Source: Utricularia gibba (lineage: Eukaryota; Streptophyta; Magnoliopsida; Lamiales; Lentibulariaceae). Taken from it: a DNA stretch of 64,000 nt. Positions 11,765 to 22,117 of the stretch are shown here, piece after piece (positions within the stretch are counted from its first letter, which is position 1; each line of letters opens with the position of its first letter). A model generated the notes under the pieces. That model was not told the origin of the DNA, searched no databases, and saw only the letters and a list, made by a program, of their open reading frames with translations. Made by a program: the position numbers and the translations under genes. Location of the stretch: contig NEEC01000004.1 in assembly GCA_002189035.1 (NCBI GenBank), forward strand, positions 5,518,001-5,582,000, written 5' to 3'.

Positions 11765-12155
11765 ATCACGCTTTCCTGCTTCCCTTGCTCTTGTCGTGTG
11801 ACGTTTGTCCATCTCCGTTGAGTGTCTCTGGCTTTTTCGCCTCTGTTCCATCAATAAAATGATCCCACTGTGGGATACAAGTTCTACTCTTCTTGCCCAC
11901 AAAAAAAGTTCCCATCTTCCGCTAGTCTCCCATAAGCTGTTAGCTTATCGAACTACCAAAACATCAGATTCAAATCAATGCAAAACACTATTTCATGCAA
12001 TTGATGCTGCTCCAACTACTTACAACATTTAAAACTCCCACCAGCTTTTGGTGCTATTTAATAAGTTCAGGGATTCCAATGGATCTATATAAACATCACC
12101 CGCAAACTCAACTTTCAGGGGATCACAGTCAATTTTCTTCTGACGGGAGGATATC

Positions 12156-12728
12156 ATGGGAGCCCTTACAGTCACCCATGAATTCACTAGCACTGTCGCT
12201 GCCCCTAGGCTTTTCAAAGCCCTGGTCCTCGAAGCAGACACGCTGATTCCACAGATTGCTCCTCAGGCTATCCACAAAGTTGACATTCTCGAAGGCAATG
12301 GCGGACCAGGCACAATCAAGCAAATCAATTTCGCCGAAGGCGAGCCCTGACAAAATCACTGTTTTTATTTTCACTGCAATAATTTCATTTCACACAATTT
12401 AAAGAAAACCCATTTTGATTCTTCAGGGAACGAGTTCAAATCGATGAAGCACAAGATTGATGCACTGGACGAGAAAAACTTGAGCATTACTTACTCGCTG
12501 ATCGAAGGAGATCCGCTCCCTGAGAAACTGGAGAAGATTTCGTACGAGCTCAACTTCGAGGCTGAGCCTGAAGGCGGGGCAAAGGGTAAAAGCGTCACTG
12601 TGTATCACCCAAAAGCTGACGCCGAATTCGCAGAGGAGGAGGTCAAGGAGGGGAACGAGAAATCTGCACTACTGTTCAAGGTGGTGGAAGCTTATCTCCT
12701 TGCAAATCCTGAGGTGTACGCTGCCTGA
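12156..12728 (+). CDS. PR-10 / Bet v 1 family protein, diverged third copy with GC-AG intron
   Basis: 161-residue Bet v 1 protein, more typical of classical PR-10 than its neighbours: it has the canonical loop GNGGPGTIK and the motif YSLIEGD. Exons are 12156-12339 and 12427-12728. The intron sits at the same Gly codon as in copies 1 and 2, but its donor reads AAG|GCGAGC, so it is a GC-AG intron; splicing there restores GEGNEFK across the junction, whereas reading on meets a stop within four codons. A polyadenylation signal lies at 12780-12785. It is in the same orientation as copy 2, so the cluster is a three-gene local array. Confidence 0.9.
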
Positions 12729-13149
12729 TCCATGGAAGGCGATGCTGTTTCCTTAAAGATCCGAGCTTGATTATCTTGGAATAAAATGAAATCCTTTGTT
12801 TGGTTTCGACCTCATCGCTCATTGACGAAACACAAACACTCACACACACACACACAAAAACTGTAAGTCTGAATGCAAGAAGAAGACACCTAATGCGCTA
12901 ATTAGGCCCAATAACATGGGCTGACTGCTGGCCCATAATAGGCCCAAATAAGTCATTAAAGCTGAAGGTTTTGTTATTTTGGTGTGGCTCCTTTGAGGGA
13001 CATGTATCTGCATTGAGGAAAAGCGCACTTTTTTATATTCCTTGTCCTTTACTTGCACTGGCGATGTTTGTATACTTGATTCCTTCCCCATTGCCTTTTC
13101 TTCAGCCTTCGCCATTCAAAAAGAAGGCTTTCCTTCTCCCTGTGTAACC
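12729..13149. other. Intergenic with short CA repeat
   Basis: PR-10 3' UTR followed by a CA run at about 12841-12856 and the promoter/5' UTR of the HIPP gene. An aggccc-type (site II) motif pair lies at 12905 and 12941. Confidence 0.5.
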
Positions 13150-14721
13150 ATGGAGGTAAGCTTTCCCCTCTTCATTTCTCTTATGCGCTCTTCCTAACTC
13201 ATCTCTATTTCTTCTCTCTGTATTGTCCCAGAAGTCTCGAGTCACCGAGATCAAAGTCCGGATTGACTGCAACGGCTGCGTTCAGAAGATAAAGAAAGCT
13301 CTACATGGCGTAGAGGGTGAGTGGCCTTTCATTCTTGTTGAGCTCTGCAGTGTTTGGGTGATGACTGAATATCAGTTTTCTGCAGGGATCGAGGAGGTTG
13401 ATGTCGATTTACAGCTTCAGAAAATCACCATAACAGGCTCTGCGGATCCCGAGGCTTTGGTGAAAGCGATTAAGAAGACGAGAAAGACTGCTGTTATATG
13501 TCTCCATGAAGAGGTTACTTGTGATGATCAAGAAAAGGCCCCACCGTCTGAGGGAGCTGATCTGCCGGTGAACCCGCCGGAGGAATTGCCGCAAAAAGAG
13601 GCCACGCAGAAAAATGAGTCCCCGCCTCCGCCACCGACGCCTTTGCAACGAGTTAAAGTTGCTTCCCCGAATCTGGTACCTCTGAGCCTAATCCATCCCC
13701 TGGAGCTGAGGAAATTCAGATGATTCCCCAGCAACAACCACCGGAAGTAGGCTTTCGGATCGACTCAATCCAGAGTATCAACACGGGGGAGCAAATTGGG
13801 GTGGAGCTTATGACTTCAGAGAACGGGTGTCGCAGCGTATTTACGTGGCGCACGGGTACAGCACACACCGGCCATCCACTTACGTGACAGAGTACGCGAA
13901 TCCAGGCTACTTTATTCCGGCGTATGCCACTCCCCGGGACACGGTGCGGCCACAAACCACCCAAGTTGAATTTGAAAAACCCGTTTCTTCTTACCCTGTT
14001 TATCCTCAGAGAACACAGGGGCCACCCCCCTCAGTGACCCAAACTTCATATCCTGTTCACTCTCATTCTGTTCAACCGCAGAAGAAACAGGGGGCACCGC
14101 CGCCGGTGACCGAAACCTCAAATCCCGTTCAATCTCAGCCTGTTTTCGCCTTTAAAAAACAGGGGCCCCCATCATCTGAAGGTGAAAATCCCGCTCCACC
14201 GCAGGCGGTTTACGGCTCTTATGCCCAGAGAAAGTACTTCTCTGCAACCGCCCCCACACACCAGGCTTCTTCATCTCACCCTGTTTATGCCACTCACAAC
14301 AACGAGTTCACGCCATCGCCGTCTGTGTCAGAATTTGCTACTCCTGCTTCCGCTCTGCCTAATTACGCCAACGCGTACAGAGCACGGCAACCTGAGAAAG
14401 TGCATCAAAATACTCCTCAGAGCGACATGTTCAGACACCGGGTGAATCCATGAAGCTCAATTCAGACCAGACAATTTACATGACTTCCCACAACGTATTC
14501 CGCCCAATTCCCCCTGTAACTGAGAATGCATTCCCTCCTTTGTATATATCAGCCGAGTGCCATACTTCGCAGCTTCCCTTTACGGAGTACTTGCAACAGC
14601 CAGCACGGAGAGTATGCATTGGATTCGAGAAAGACGACGACGACGATTACTTCGGAGCAGCAATGGCAATATCACGTCTGTTTTCAGTGAGGAGAATCCG
14701 AATTCATGCCGAATTTCTTAA
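13150..14721 (+). CDS. Heavy-metal-associated (HMA/HIPP-type) protein with four one-base frame breaks
   Basis: Exon 1 holds only two codons (13150-13155); exon 2 (13232-13316) and exon 3 (from 13386) encode an HMA fold with the metal site IDCNGCVQK and the following beta-alpha-beta segment. A long Pro-rich linker follows, then YVAHGYSTHRPSTYVTEY, typical of this plant family. An acidic tract DDDDDYFG precedes NGNITSVFSEENPNSCRIS at the extreme C-terminus. These pieces lie in successive frames, each shifted the same way: breaks near 13666 (a C run), 13741-13752, 14446 and 14655. Restoring one base at each gives 476 codons with no other change. The tail lacks the CaaX prenylation box of true HIPPs. 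Confidence 0.75.
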
Positions 14722-15448
14722 GACCTCCATGCAAGCAGAGTAGTAAAGGAATGCGAAGAGTACATAAACCGGCACCTCGTTGTAAAAGTAGAGCATATCT
14801 GCTGTATACTCCATTACTTGTCCAGGAAAGAATGAATTCTGAATAAAGTCATTTCATTTCATATTCTCCGTTGTTTTCTTGCTCGTGTAGAACAAAACCT
14901 GGTTCTTTCTGAAAGTAATAAAGGTGAGGAATCCAACAAAGACATCTCATCTTGTTCCCTCTGCCTTCCGCGATAGAAGATGGCCGTACAAGGTTGGATG
15001 GCCCAGGACAGAAGACTAGGCTTGTTGGGCCATGGAGGCCCAATAAACGTGTTCGTTAGAATTGGAATTTGGACGTATTTAATGATACGTAGCCCACATA
15101 GGCACTGCGCTGAAAGCCGAAATTACAGCATCTTTGAGTAGACAACATGCGATAATTCGCTGCGGGCCCACGCTTCCGCCACCGCGTCGTTGTCGCGTCT
15201 TGGTTTTCGCAATTATTACAGATCGGTTTCTTTTTTCCGGTGCCGGTGTAACCCTTAGCTCCAAGAATCCCTCGGTCGAGGGCCACAGCGCGGATCTAAT
15301 CGTTCATCGAGAATTCTGGAAAGATCGGCCTCTTAATTTTAGTTTATTCGCTTTCTCAGCTGTTTCACTTGGGGTTTTTGGGTTTAAAAGCCAAAGGAAA
15401 TGATTTTTTGTGGAGTTTGCTGATTTGATTCTGGAGATTGTCAGTGTG
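14722..15448. other. Intergenic, 3' UTR and lipase promoter
   Basis: A polyadenylation signal lies at 14842-14847. Two ggcccaata-type motifs (near 15001 and 15036) resemble site II elements of housekeeping genes. No gene is seen. Confidence 0.5.
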
Positions 15449-17925
15449 ATGGCAGCGACAACCATGGCAACTGCCGCTGCGGCCGTGGTTATCCTTTATT
15501 ACGTCCTGAACCGGAGACTTTCTTCGGTGGTGGAACGAGAAGATCCAGATGGTGAGAATTACGTGAAGTCGAAGAGTAAATTGGCTAGGAAGCGGTTATC
15601 TCGTAGACCGGCTCAGGCGCCGGCTAATTGGCTAGAGACGATATCCACGCTGTCGGAGACTCTGAGGTTTACGTACTCGGAGACGCTGGGAAAGTGGCCA
15701 ATTGGCGATTTAGCTTTTGGGATTAACTATCTAATTAAGAGGCAGGTTGGGGCCTGGTTCCCAGTTTCTTTGAAATCATGAATTCGAGATTCACATTTCT
15801 GAAACACCATAACAATTGCAATTTGTGTGATCGTCTTGCAGGGTAATCTACAGGCTGCAAGTGTATATGCCTGTGGGAATTCAGTGGAACTGAATAGCCC
15901 TGAAATCGCTGTTCAGTTATCTTGTTATGTGAGGTTGATAAACCTATGTTTTCTTTTCTCCAAAAGACAATTTCCAGTATTTCTGGAAACTTGTGGATTT
16001 TCTGAAAGAGATGTTCTTCTTCAGAAGCCTAAAGCAGGGGTATGTTGATGGAACCATGTATCCACTCCTGAAATAATCTTTATATTCTGAATTCAAAGAT
16101 TTTTATGTGCATTGTTGTAGATTCTGAAGCCTGCCTTCACAATTTTACAAGATGAAACTATGAAGTGCTTCCTTCTCTTAGTTAGGGGTACTCATAGCAT
16201 CAAAGATACATTGACTGCGGCCACCGGTGCCATAGTCCCTTTTCATCACTCGGTTATGTGTGACGTTGGAATCAAGAATGTGGTCTTGGGGTATGCTCAT
16301 TGTGGGATGGTTGCCGCTGCCCGATGGATAGCTAAACTGAGCTCTTCAACTTTGATCAAAGCTCTTGAAAAAAACCCCGATTATGAAGTCAAGGTAGAGT
16401 TTCACTTCCCTGAATAGGATCTTTCAAACGATTTCGTATTGGATTAATTTAAAAAGCGTCTCTCCCATGGTGCTCAGATTATCGGTCATTCTCTTGGTGG
16501 TGGTACAGCTGCATTGCTTGCATATATTCTTCGTGAACGAAAAGAGTTGTCTGCAACGTCTTGTGTTGCTTTTGCACCAGGCATGCTGCTGTGTTGCGTA
16601 TATTTTTTTCGGTTTCCAGAATTTGATGGAATCCTATCTTTTCTCTGTTGGTGTATTTCCTGCAGCTGCGTGCATGACCTGGGAATTGGCAGAATCAGGG
16701 AGACCCTTCATCACTTCAATAGTGAATGGCTCTGATTTGGTTCCTACATTTTCTGCTGCCTCTGTAGACCATCTTCGTTCTGAGGTTTGTGTTACCTTTT
16801 TTCTTGGTGGCATATTTAAATTTGCATTGATTCCCTTTATGTAATCCCCAGGTAATGGCATCATCCTGGTTAAATGATCTTCGTGATCAAGTTGAACGCA
16901 ACCGAGTTTTGAATGCCGTCTACCGCTCTGCCACGTTAGTGGGATCGCGTTTGCCATCTATGTCATATGCAAAAGCAACGGTTGTTGGTGCTGGAGCACT
17001 TCTAAGGCCAGTCTCTAGCCATACACAGGTTTGGTGATTCAAAATCTGATTCCACCACATGGATTTGATAGGATTTTTTTACTCGTTGTGAACTATAGAT
17101 ATATGATCTAGTGTAGTCAAGCCTTTCTTTACTTTCACTGCGGGTCCCAGACGCTTTTTTTTTTCCCCCTTGATTCTTCAGGTTGTCGTGAAACGAGCGC
17201 AAGATGTAGCGCAGGCAGTTGCCAATACTCGCATATCCTTATCATCATGGAGCTGCGTTGGCCCTCGGCGGCGTGTGCCATTGCCCTCTTCAAATGATAA
17301 TACAGATGATGTATCCAATGCTCCTCTGGTTGCAGGGATAAAGTGCGACTCCCCGGTGGGCGAAGTAGTTTCTGGATATCCTTTTCGGAATAAGGTGGAG
17401 TATTGTTCTTCAAGCGGTTGCGAAACTGGGCATGATGACACTGACGAAGATGAAGACATTCAAGCGCCCAATGTTGTAGGTACATCCACCGTCCAGGAGA
17501 TAAATGAAGCACACTTGTGGTACGAGCTGGAGAAAAACCTCCAAAGGGGGGAGCACGAGATGGATCCCCGTGTCCAACAAGAAGAAGAAGCCATCGCCAA
17601 GGAGATAACTGAAGAGGAGAAAGACTTCACAGAAGCAATGGAATGCAAGGCGACGCCTGTCTCTTCAGCCGATGCCTCTGACAACCTTCAGTTGTATCCT
17701 CCGGGGCGAATAATGCACCTCGTTACCATACCTTCCGTGGAGCCTGGAGACCATGAGACAATGGTTGAAGAGCGAGCCGGCATTTTCGAGACACCCAGAG
17801 AATTGTACAGTAAGCTACGGTTGTCCAAGACCATGATAAACGACCATTACATGCCTGTGTACAAGAGAATGATGGAACAAGTGATAAAGCAAATAGAAGC
17901 CGAGATCGATTCGTCAAGTAAGTAA
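15449..17925 (+). CDS. Class-3 lipase / sn1-specific diacylglycerol lipase-like membrane protein
   Basis: Seven exons (15449-15745, 15842-16039, 16121-16393, 16478-16580, 16666-16784, 16852-17028, 17182-17925) join to 636 residues with an unbroken frame. An N-terminal membrane segment (Ala/Val-rich, residues 3-22) is followed by an alpha/beta-hydrolase core. The nucleophile elbow IGHSLGGG opens exon 4, the acid and His regions lie in DLVPTFSAASVDHLR, and an acidic C-terminal extension ends the protein. It corresponds to the plant lipase-3 group formerly called calmodulin-binding heat-shock protein. Expected reaction: hydrolysis of acylglycerols at membranes. Intron 4 uses a GC donor (CCAG|GCATGC), required to join FAP to AACMTWE. 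Start chosen at MAATTMAT, as in homologues. Confidence 0.88.
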
Positions 17926-18500
17926 CTGTTGTAATCATGTGAAAAATGGTGAGTTTGGATTTGTCTCTCTCGTATGTAACTTCAGATGTACAATCTAACT
18001 TCTTGGATTCATTTTCCAGATTGAAGAGAACAAAAATCCAGAACAAGTTACCCTCTTCACTAGGTGATACTCGATCTATCAACAGAATCTCCATGACGCA
18101 CAAGAATACTAGCTATGATTCTTCGAAAGAATGAAAGCATTGGAAAAGATGATCGTGAAGTACCTACTTTTACTGGAGCGCGATCGTGTATTATAGCGTC
18201 GGGCTGGCATGATCGGCCGAAGGGAGTACCGCGACGACGAAGACTCGGTACACATAAACGTGCCGGCGAACGGATAAACTGAGTTTCTGATTTTTCTGTA
18301 CAAGATATTTGTTCTCGAAGCCCAAATACAGGGGGTTATTTTTAGCTCGGCCCAACAAGAAGCCCAATGGCGAATACATATTGGGGGAGGTAAATTCATA
18401 TTTTATAACTTTCAAGAATCTGTCGCCTGATCACCCCCAATTTCGAGCCTTACGCTGCGCTGCAATTCGTAACCCTAGATCGGAAATCCCCGGAGTCTCA
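17926..18500. other. Intergenic
   Basis: Lipase 3' UTR and the promoter/5' UTR of the glycine-rich gene, with aacccta near 18470. No gene is seen. Confidence 0.5.
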
Positions 18501-19117
18501 ATGGAAATATGCGTGACATCAGATGTTCTAACGTCGATCGCCTTCTCTGGACAGTGTCTAGACTTCGGGAATATCCCAATCAATCGATCGGGGACCGTGT
18601 TGTCTGTCTCTGACTCGTCAGCTGATCAGGCTCCACAATCGTTGCTGCAGTTCCGGATGTCCCGCGTATCATCTCCCCCGACGAAAACCTTGAGCAGGAG
18701 GCGTCTCCGAAAGGTCCGTAGAGTCAAGAGAAGAACTTTGGATGGTGGTGACGGAGAAGACAATGAGCTGTATTTTTTTAGTGATGGTGGGGACCGTGGA
18801 AGCGGGAAGGGATACGGTGGCTATGGTGGTGGAGGAAAGGGGTGGAATTTTGGCTGGAATGAAGGCCAAAATTGGGGGATTTCGGAGATAATTCATTATA
18901 TGATCCGGCCTTTGATTTTGTTTATAAGATTTTGTGCTGGATTGCTATGTCGAATTGCTTAAATTTTTCCTTCAGGAAGGTGCTCAGGTTTGCTGCAGAT
19001 AGTTTTATTGACAGGGGAAAGGTTTCAATGCCGCTGCCCAAGTCTGTTGATTACATTATTAGCTTGCTGCTGGGGGGACTGAGCTGCATCATGGATGGAG
19101 TGCGCTCGTGTATATAA
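18501..19117 (+). CDS. Glycine-rich, plant-specific membrane protein with one-base frame break
   Basis: Intronless gene. The N-terminal part (from MEICVTSD) contains an Arg/Lys-rich basic patch, then a glycine-rich segment (GKGYGGYGGGGKGWNFG). The conserved C-terminal region, starting at SLYDPAFDFVYKILCWIAMSN and ending DGVRSCI, lies in the next frame. The break is at a run of five G (about 18869-18873); six would fuse the frames into 205 residues. It resembles an unnamed Arabidopsis glycine-rich family in which the hydrophobic C-terminus follows the Gly-rich linker, probably plastid or membrane located. Function unknown. Confidence 0.65.
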
Positions 19118-19744
19118 TGCTCAATGTTCGTTGGTGTTTACTATGGAATTCGTTACGTTGTATATATTGCATAGGCAATTCGTCTGCCAATCATCTTTAT
19201 CTCAATTTCGTATATATTTGTGAATCTATGGTAAACTGTCGCATCAAAGCACATTCATTTAGGGAACTGCCCATGGATTCAATGCAGCATTAGTTCAGTG
19301 AAGAGGATGTTCTTCTATTTAGTATTTAGCCTATGAAATTGAATATTTTAATGTATATAACCGCGTCATTTTTTATCGGTAACTCAGCATTGTGCTCTTA
19401 AGAAATTTGATATCTACTGGATTTGCGGTGGATGTTGGTATGTCCCTTTGAAATGTCAAATATTCAACATTTTCAAACCTTTGAAATGTTGTGCCCTTGT
19501 TACTGTACGCAGTGCTGGTGCTGATATGTATAGGGCCAACATTGGCCACTAAAAATACTTTCAACCTTGATAAAGTTCTTTAGATAAAACAAAAAATGCT
19601 TTTTTTCGCATTGCAGCATTTATTTGATATTTCTATCACCCGGCCATCGCCCGGTCCCCGCATCGCAGAAGATGTAGCCATCATGATACTGCATCCTCTA
19701 TAAGCTATCTTGAATAAGGTGAAGATTTCTATCCCTTAACAGGT
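19118..19744. other. Possible 5' exon region of the next gene
   Basis: Mostly AT-rich. A short segment near 19630-19720 reads as a Pro/Gly-containing frame (SITRPSPGPR) that could be an upstream exon of the unrecognised gene, but a usable intron between the two was not found. Confidence 0.25.
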
Positions 19745-21047
19745 TTGGACATGAAAGGGCTGGGCATCTGCAGCATTTATTTCCATCATTCAGTAGTAGG
19801 GACATGCTTCGCTGAAGTGATAGCCAACATGCTTCTGGATGCTGTCAACACATGCTGCACAGAACTAGGTGATGACCCTTTTTCTCATGCACCTAATTTA
19901 CATTTTTGTACTTGGAAGGATTCCGAGGGAATTGCGGATCAGTTAGCAGTGACGATGTTCGCCCCCGGTTGGGATTTCGACATCCATGGCTGGGCGTCAA
20001 TGAAGCAGGTTAGTTTATTTTCATCAATGACTGATGAGATGCGCATTTGGTGATGGAAAACAACCCCAGCACATTGTGAGATTGGGTGCACATCTCATTT
20101 CATGTACGCAATTTGTCGGAAGCTCCGGATACTTTCCGTCCGGGTCAGATTGCAACTTGATGAAGAGTCCCGTAGAATGGTCTCCATCGGCATTTGAATG
20201 CGAGGGGCCTACCAGATGCAATTCCATGGAGGTAAGCCTTTGTTTAAAGCAACTGGCATTGTCAGCCTTCATTCAGCGTGTGGTTGCCAACAATATGCTC
20301 ATTTCCGAGGTCTCAGCTATGCCTTGGGAGTCTTTCGAATTCGTTTTACGGCGGTTTCAGCATCATCACAGTCCCAAACCGACCGCTCTAAGCTCGGCGT
20401 TGAGCTGGAGGTGAATTTTGAGAAAGAAGACAACAACAGCCAGGACGCCAGCGACCTGGTTTTTCTAGATAAGAAAGTGACGTGCAGCAAGATACGTGAA
20501 ATATGTTTTTTTTATTTTCCTTTGTGTGGACAACCAAATCCGACATATTTATCCACAAGAGAGAAATCCACCACGGCGGTTCTCAATTATTGAGGCGGAT
20601 GATATACCTCGTCCAATGCCCTCTGGACGCAACTCCACTGATAACCAACTCATTCGAGAATATCAGGTGAATGATCTTAACATCTTTGCAGACTTGAGAT
20701 ATCAAAACAAACAAACAGACAAAAAGAAAGCATGTTGTTGTTGGGTTGGGTTGGGGTTCATGTTAATGACCTCATTCTACAATTTTGATCCTTTCTATGA
20801 GTTGTGTCCCCACAGGCCATTGTGACAGTGGCCCGGTCACTAAATGCGCCCGTTCCTAGTTCGACTGTTCATGTCGGATGCGGGCAGCTGCGGAGTGGCA
20901 TTCTTCAACGCATCAGGGTCCCGAGGCAAAGAAACCCGCCTGGGAATCGAGCTCAGGATGCTCCGTCGGAACAGCTGCGTCGATTTTTCGCAGTCCCGCC
21001 CTCCGTTTGTTTTTCCAATGAAGGTGGAGGGCGATGATAAAGAATAG
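19745..21047 (+). CDS. Unrecognised multi-exon gene (exon structure partly resolved)
   Basis: I do not recognise this gene. Coding-like segments separated by plausible introns: 19745-20009 (contains ICSIYFHHSVVGTCFAEV and FCTWKDSEGIADQL, ending MKQ before gttagt); about 20120-20230 (SSGYFPSGSDCNLMKSPVEW, ending in a gtaagc donor); about 20310-20500 (YALGVFRIRF, then acidic, then DLVFLDKKVTC); about 20560-20668 (RRFSIIEADDIPRPMPS, ending at a gtgaat donor); and from 20817 to a stop at 21047. The composition is that of a soluble globular domain with conserved Cys and Trp. No transmembrane span or known motif is seen. The last segment needs a frame change and the true start may be upstream. Confidence 0.4.
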
Positions 21048-21591
21048 GACAAGGTTTGCTTGGCTTTAAATTCTCCTGAACTTTGTGTGCCCGGCATCTT
21101 ATCTCTACCCACCACTTGGCTCTGGTGCATGCATGAAGCTGGTACTGCGTAATTAATTTTCAAAATTACAAATAATAATAATGATGGAGAAGGGGTGTGA
21201 GTGTCCATCCAAACAACCCCCAATCATTTGTTCGCTGTTGCTTAAAATTGTTTAGTCTCCATGATTTCTGGGGTCCTGCTGCTCTTCACTGAATCGGCAT
21301 TACAATCAAAACCAGCTTTACGAGTGAGTGATTGATTCTGAATGAATGTGTTCTGTGGTTGATGACCATCCATCCATATATCCAAGATACTGATAGTGTG
21401 GTGTTTCTTTTGTGGGCTTCAGTGTAGGAGATTTGTTTGTCTTGCAAAATACTGAGAAAAAAAATCATGTCTTCACCGTTCCCATAATCAGACACAGCAG
21501 GATCAGTCTGGAGAGGAGGAGCTATTAACATGTTGAAAAAGAAGCTGATAGAAATGGACGACGCACGGATTCGGAATCATCGTCATCAACT
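21048..21591. other. Intergenic between convergent genes
   Basis: 3' regions of the unrecognised gene (+) and the ERF gene (-). No coding frame with features is seen. Confidence 0.5.
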
Positions 21592-22117
21592 TCAAAGGAA
21601 AAGGCTCCATGGACAAACGGATGCTGGATCCGGGCCCGGGCTCAGCTCGAGAAACGCCTCCAGCTTTGAAAGGGTCTGCTTCATCGACTCCTGCCCTACT
21701 TCTTCTGAATTTGGAAGCATCGGATCCCCCGGCTGAACGACATGCGCCGGAAAGTTGAGCTTCGCCTTGTGCCCACGGATCCGCTTAGCCGCTCGGTCGT
21801 AAGCTTTAGCCGCTTCGATCTCCAAATCGAAGGTTCCTAGCCAGAGCCTGCCACCTTTCTCCGGGTCGCGAATCTCAGCCGCCCATTTCCCGGAAGATCT
21901 TCGTCTCACGCCCCTGAACAGGGAATGCCTTGGCCTTTGCATCTTCCTCTTACCCTTGGCCTCCAAATCTCCTGCAATATCAATCATAAAAAACGGAACA
22001 AAAAAACTTTAAAAAACTTGAAATTTGTAGTAGGGCGGCGGCGGCGTCCCTGGGAGGTGACTGACCTTCATGGACAACCGAGGAGGAGTCTACTCTGTAC
22101 TCCGATTCTCCGCACAT
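21592..22117 (-). CDS. AP2/ERF transcription factor, ERF subfamily, N-terminal Met-Cys
   Basis: Two exons (22066-22117 and 21592-21971) give 143 residues. Exon 1 begins MCGESEY; exon 2 carries one complete AP2 domain, [19 protein letters not shown] through [12 protein letters not shown]. The Ala and Asp in the WAAEIRD stretch are the ERF-type (GCC-box binding) rather than DREB-type residues. No EAR motif is seen at the C-terminus. The N-terminus resembles but does not fully match the MCGGAI signature of group VII ERFs, whose Cys2 is an oxygen-dependent N-degron. The protein is short for that group. Nuclear regulator; targets unknown. Confidence 0.88.

Larger units (their letters stand above)
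11070..11801. repeat. Right arm of near-perfect inverted repeat (PR-10 copy 2)
   Basis: Mirror of 9694-10426, so the two arms form a palindrome with a unique loop of about 640 bp. It contains promoter, TATA, both exons, the intron and the start of the 3' UTR of PR-10 copy 2. Confidence 0.9.

Noticed and set aside
11465-11902. 145-residue open frame antisense to PR-10 copy 2
   Set aside because: It is the reverse-strand shadow of the PR-10 exon, with the same mirror frame in copy 1.
13676-13775. A 100-bp intron in the HIPP gene to explain the change of frame
   Set aside because: It would remove coding-like sequence (EEIQMIPQQQPPE) and does not explain the later shifts; four one-base losses account for all of them and give an exact codon count.
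19715-19741. Very short intron (about 24 bp, gtgaag...taacag) upstream of the unrecognised gene
   Set aside because: Far below the minimum plant intron size; the true upstream structure is unresolved.
20040-20110. Possible continuation of the unrecognised gene through the first intron
   Set aside because: Frame changes and a gttagt donor directly after MKQ fit an intron better.
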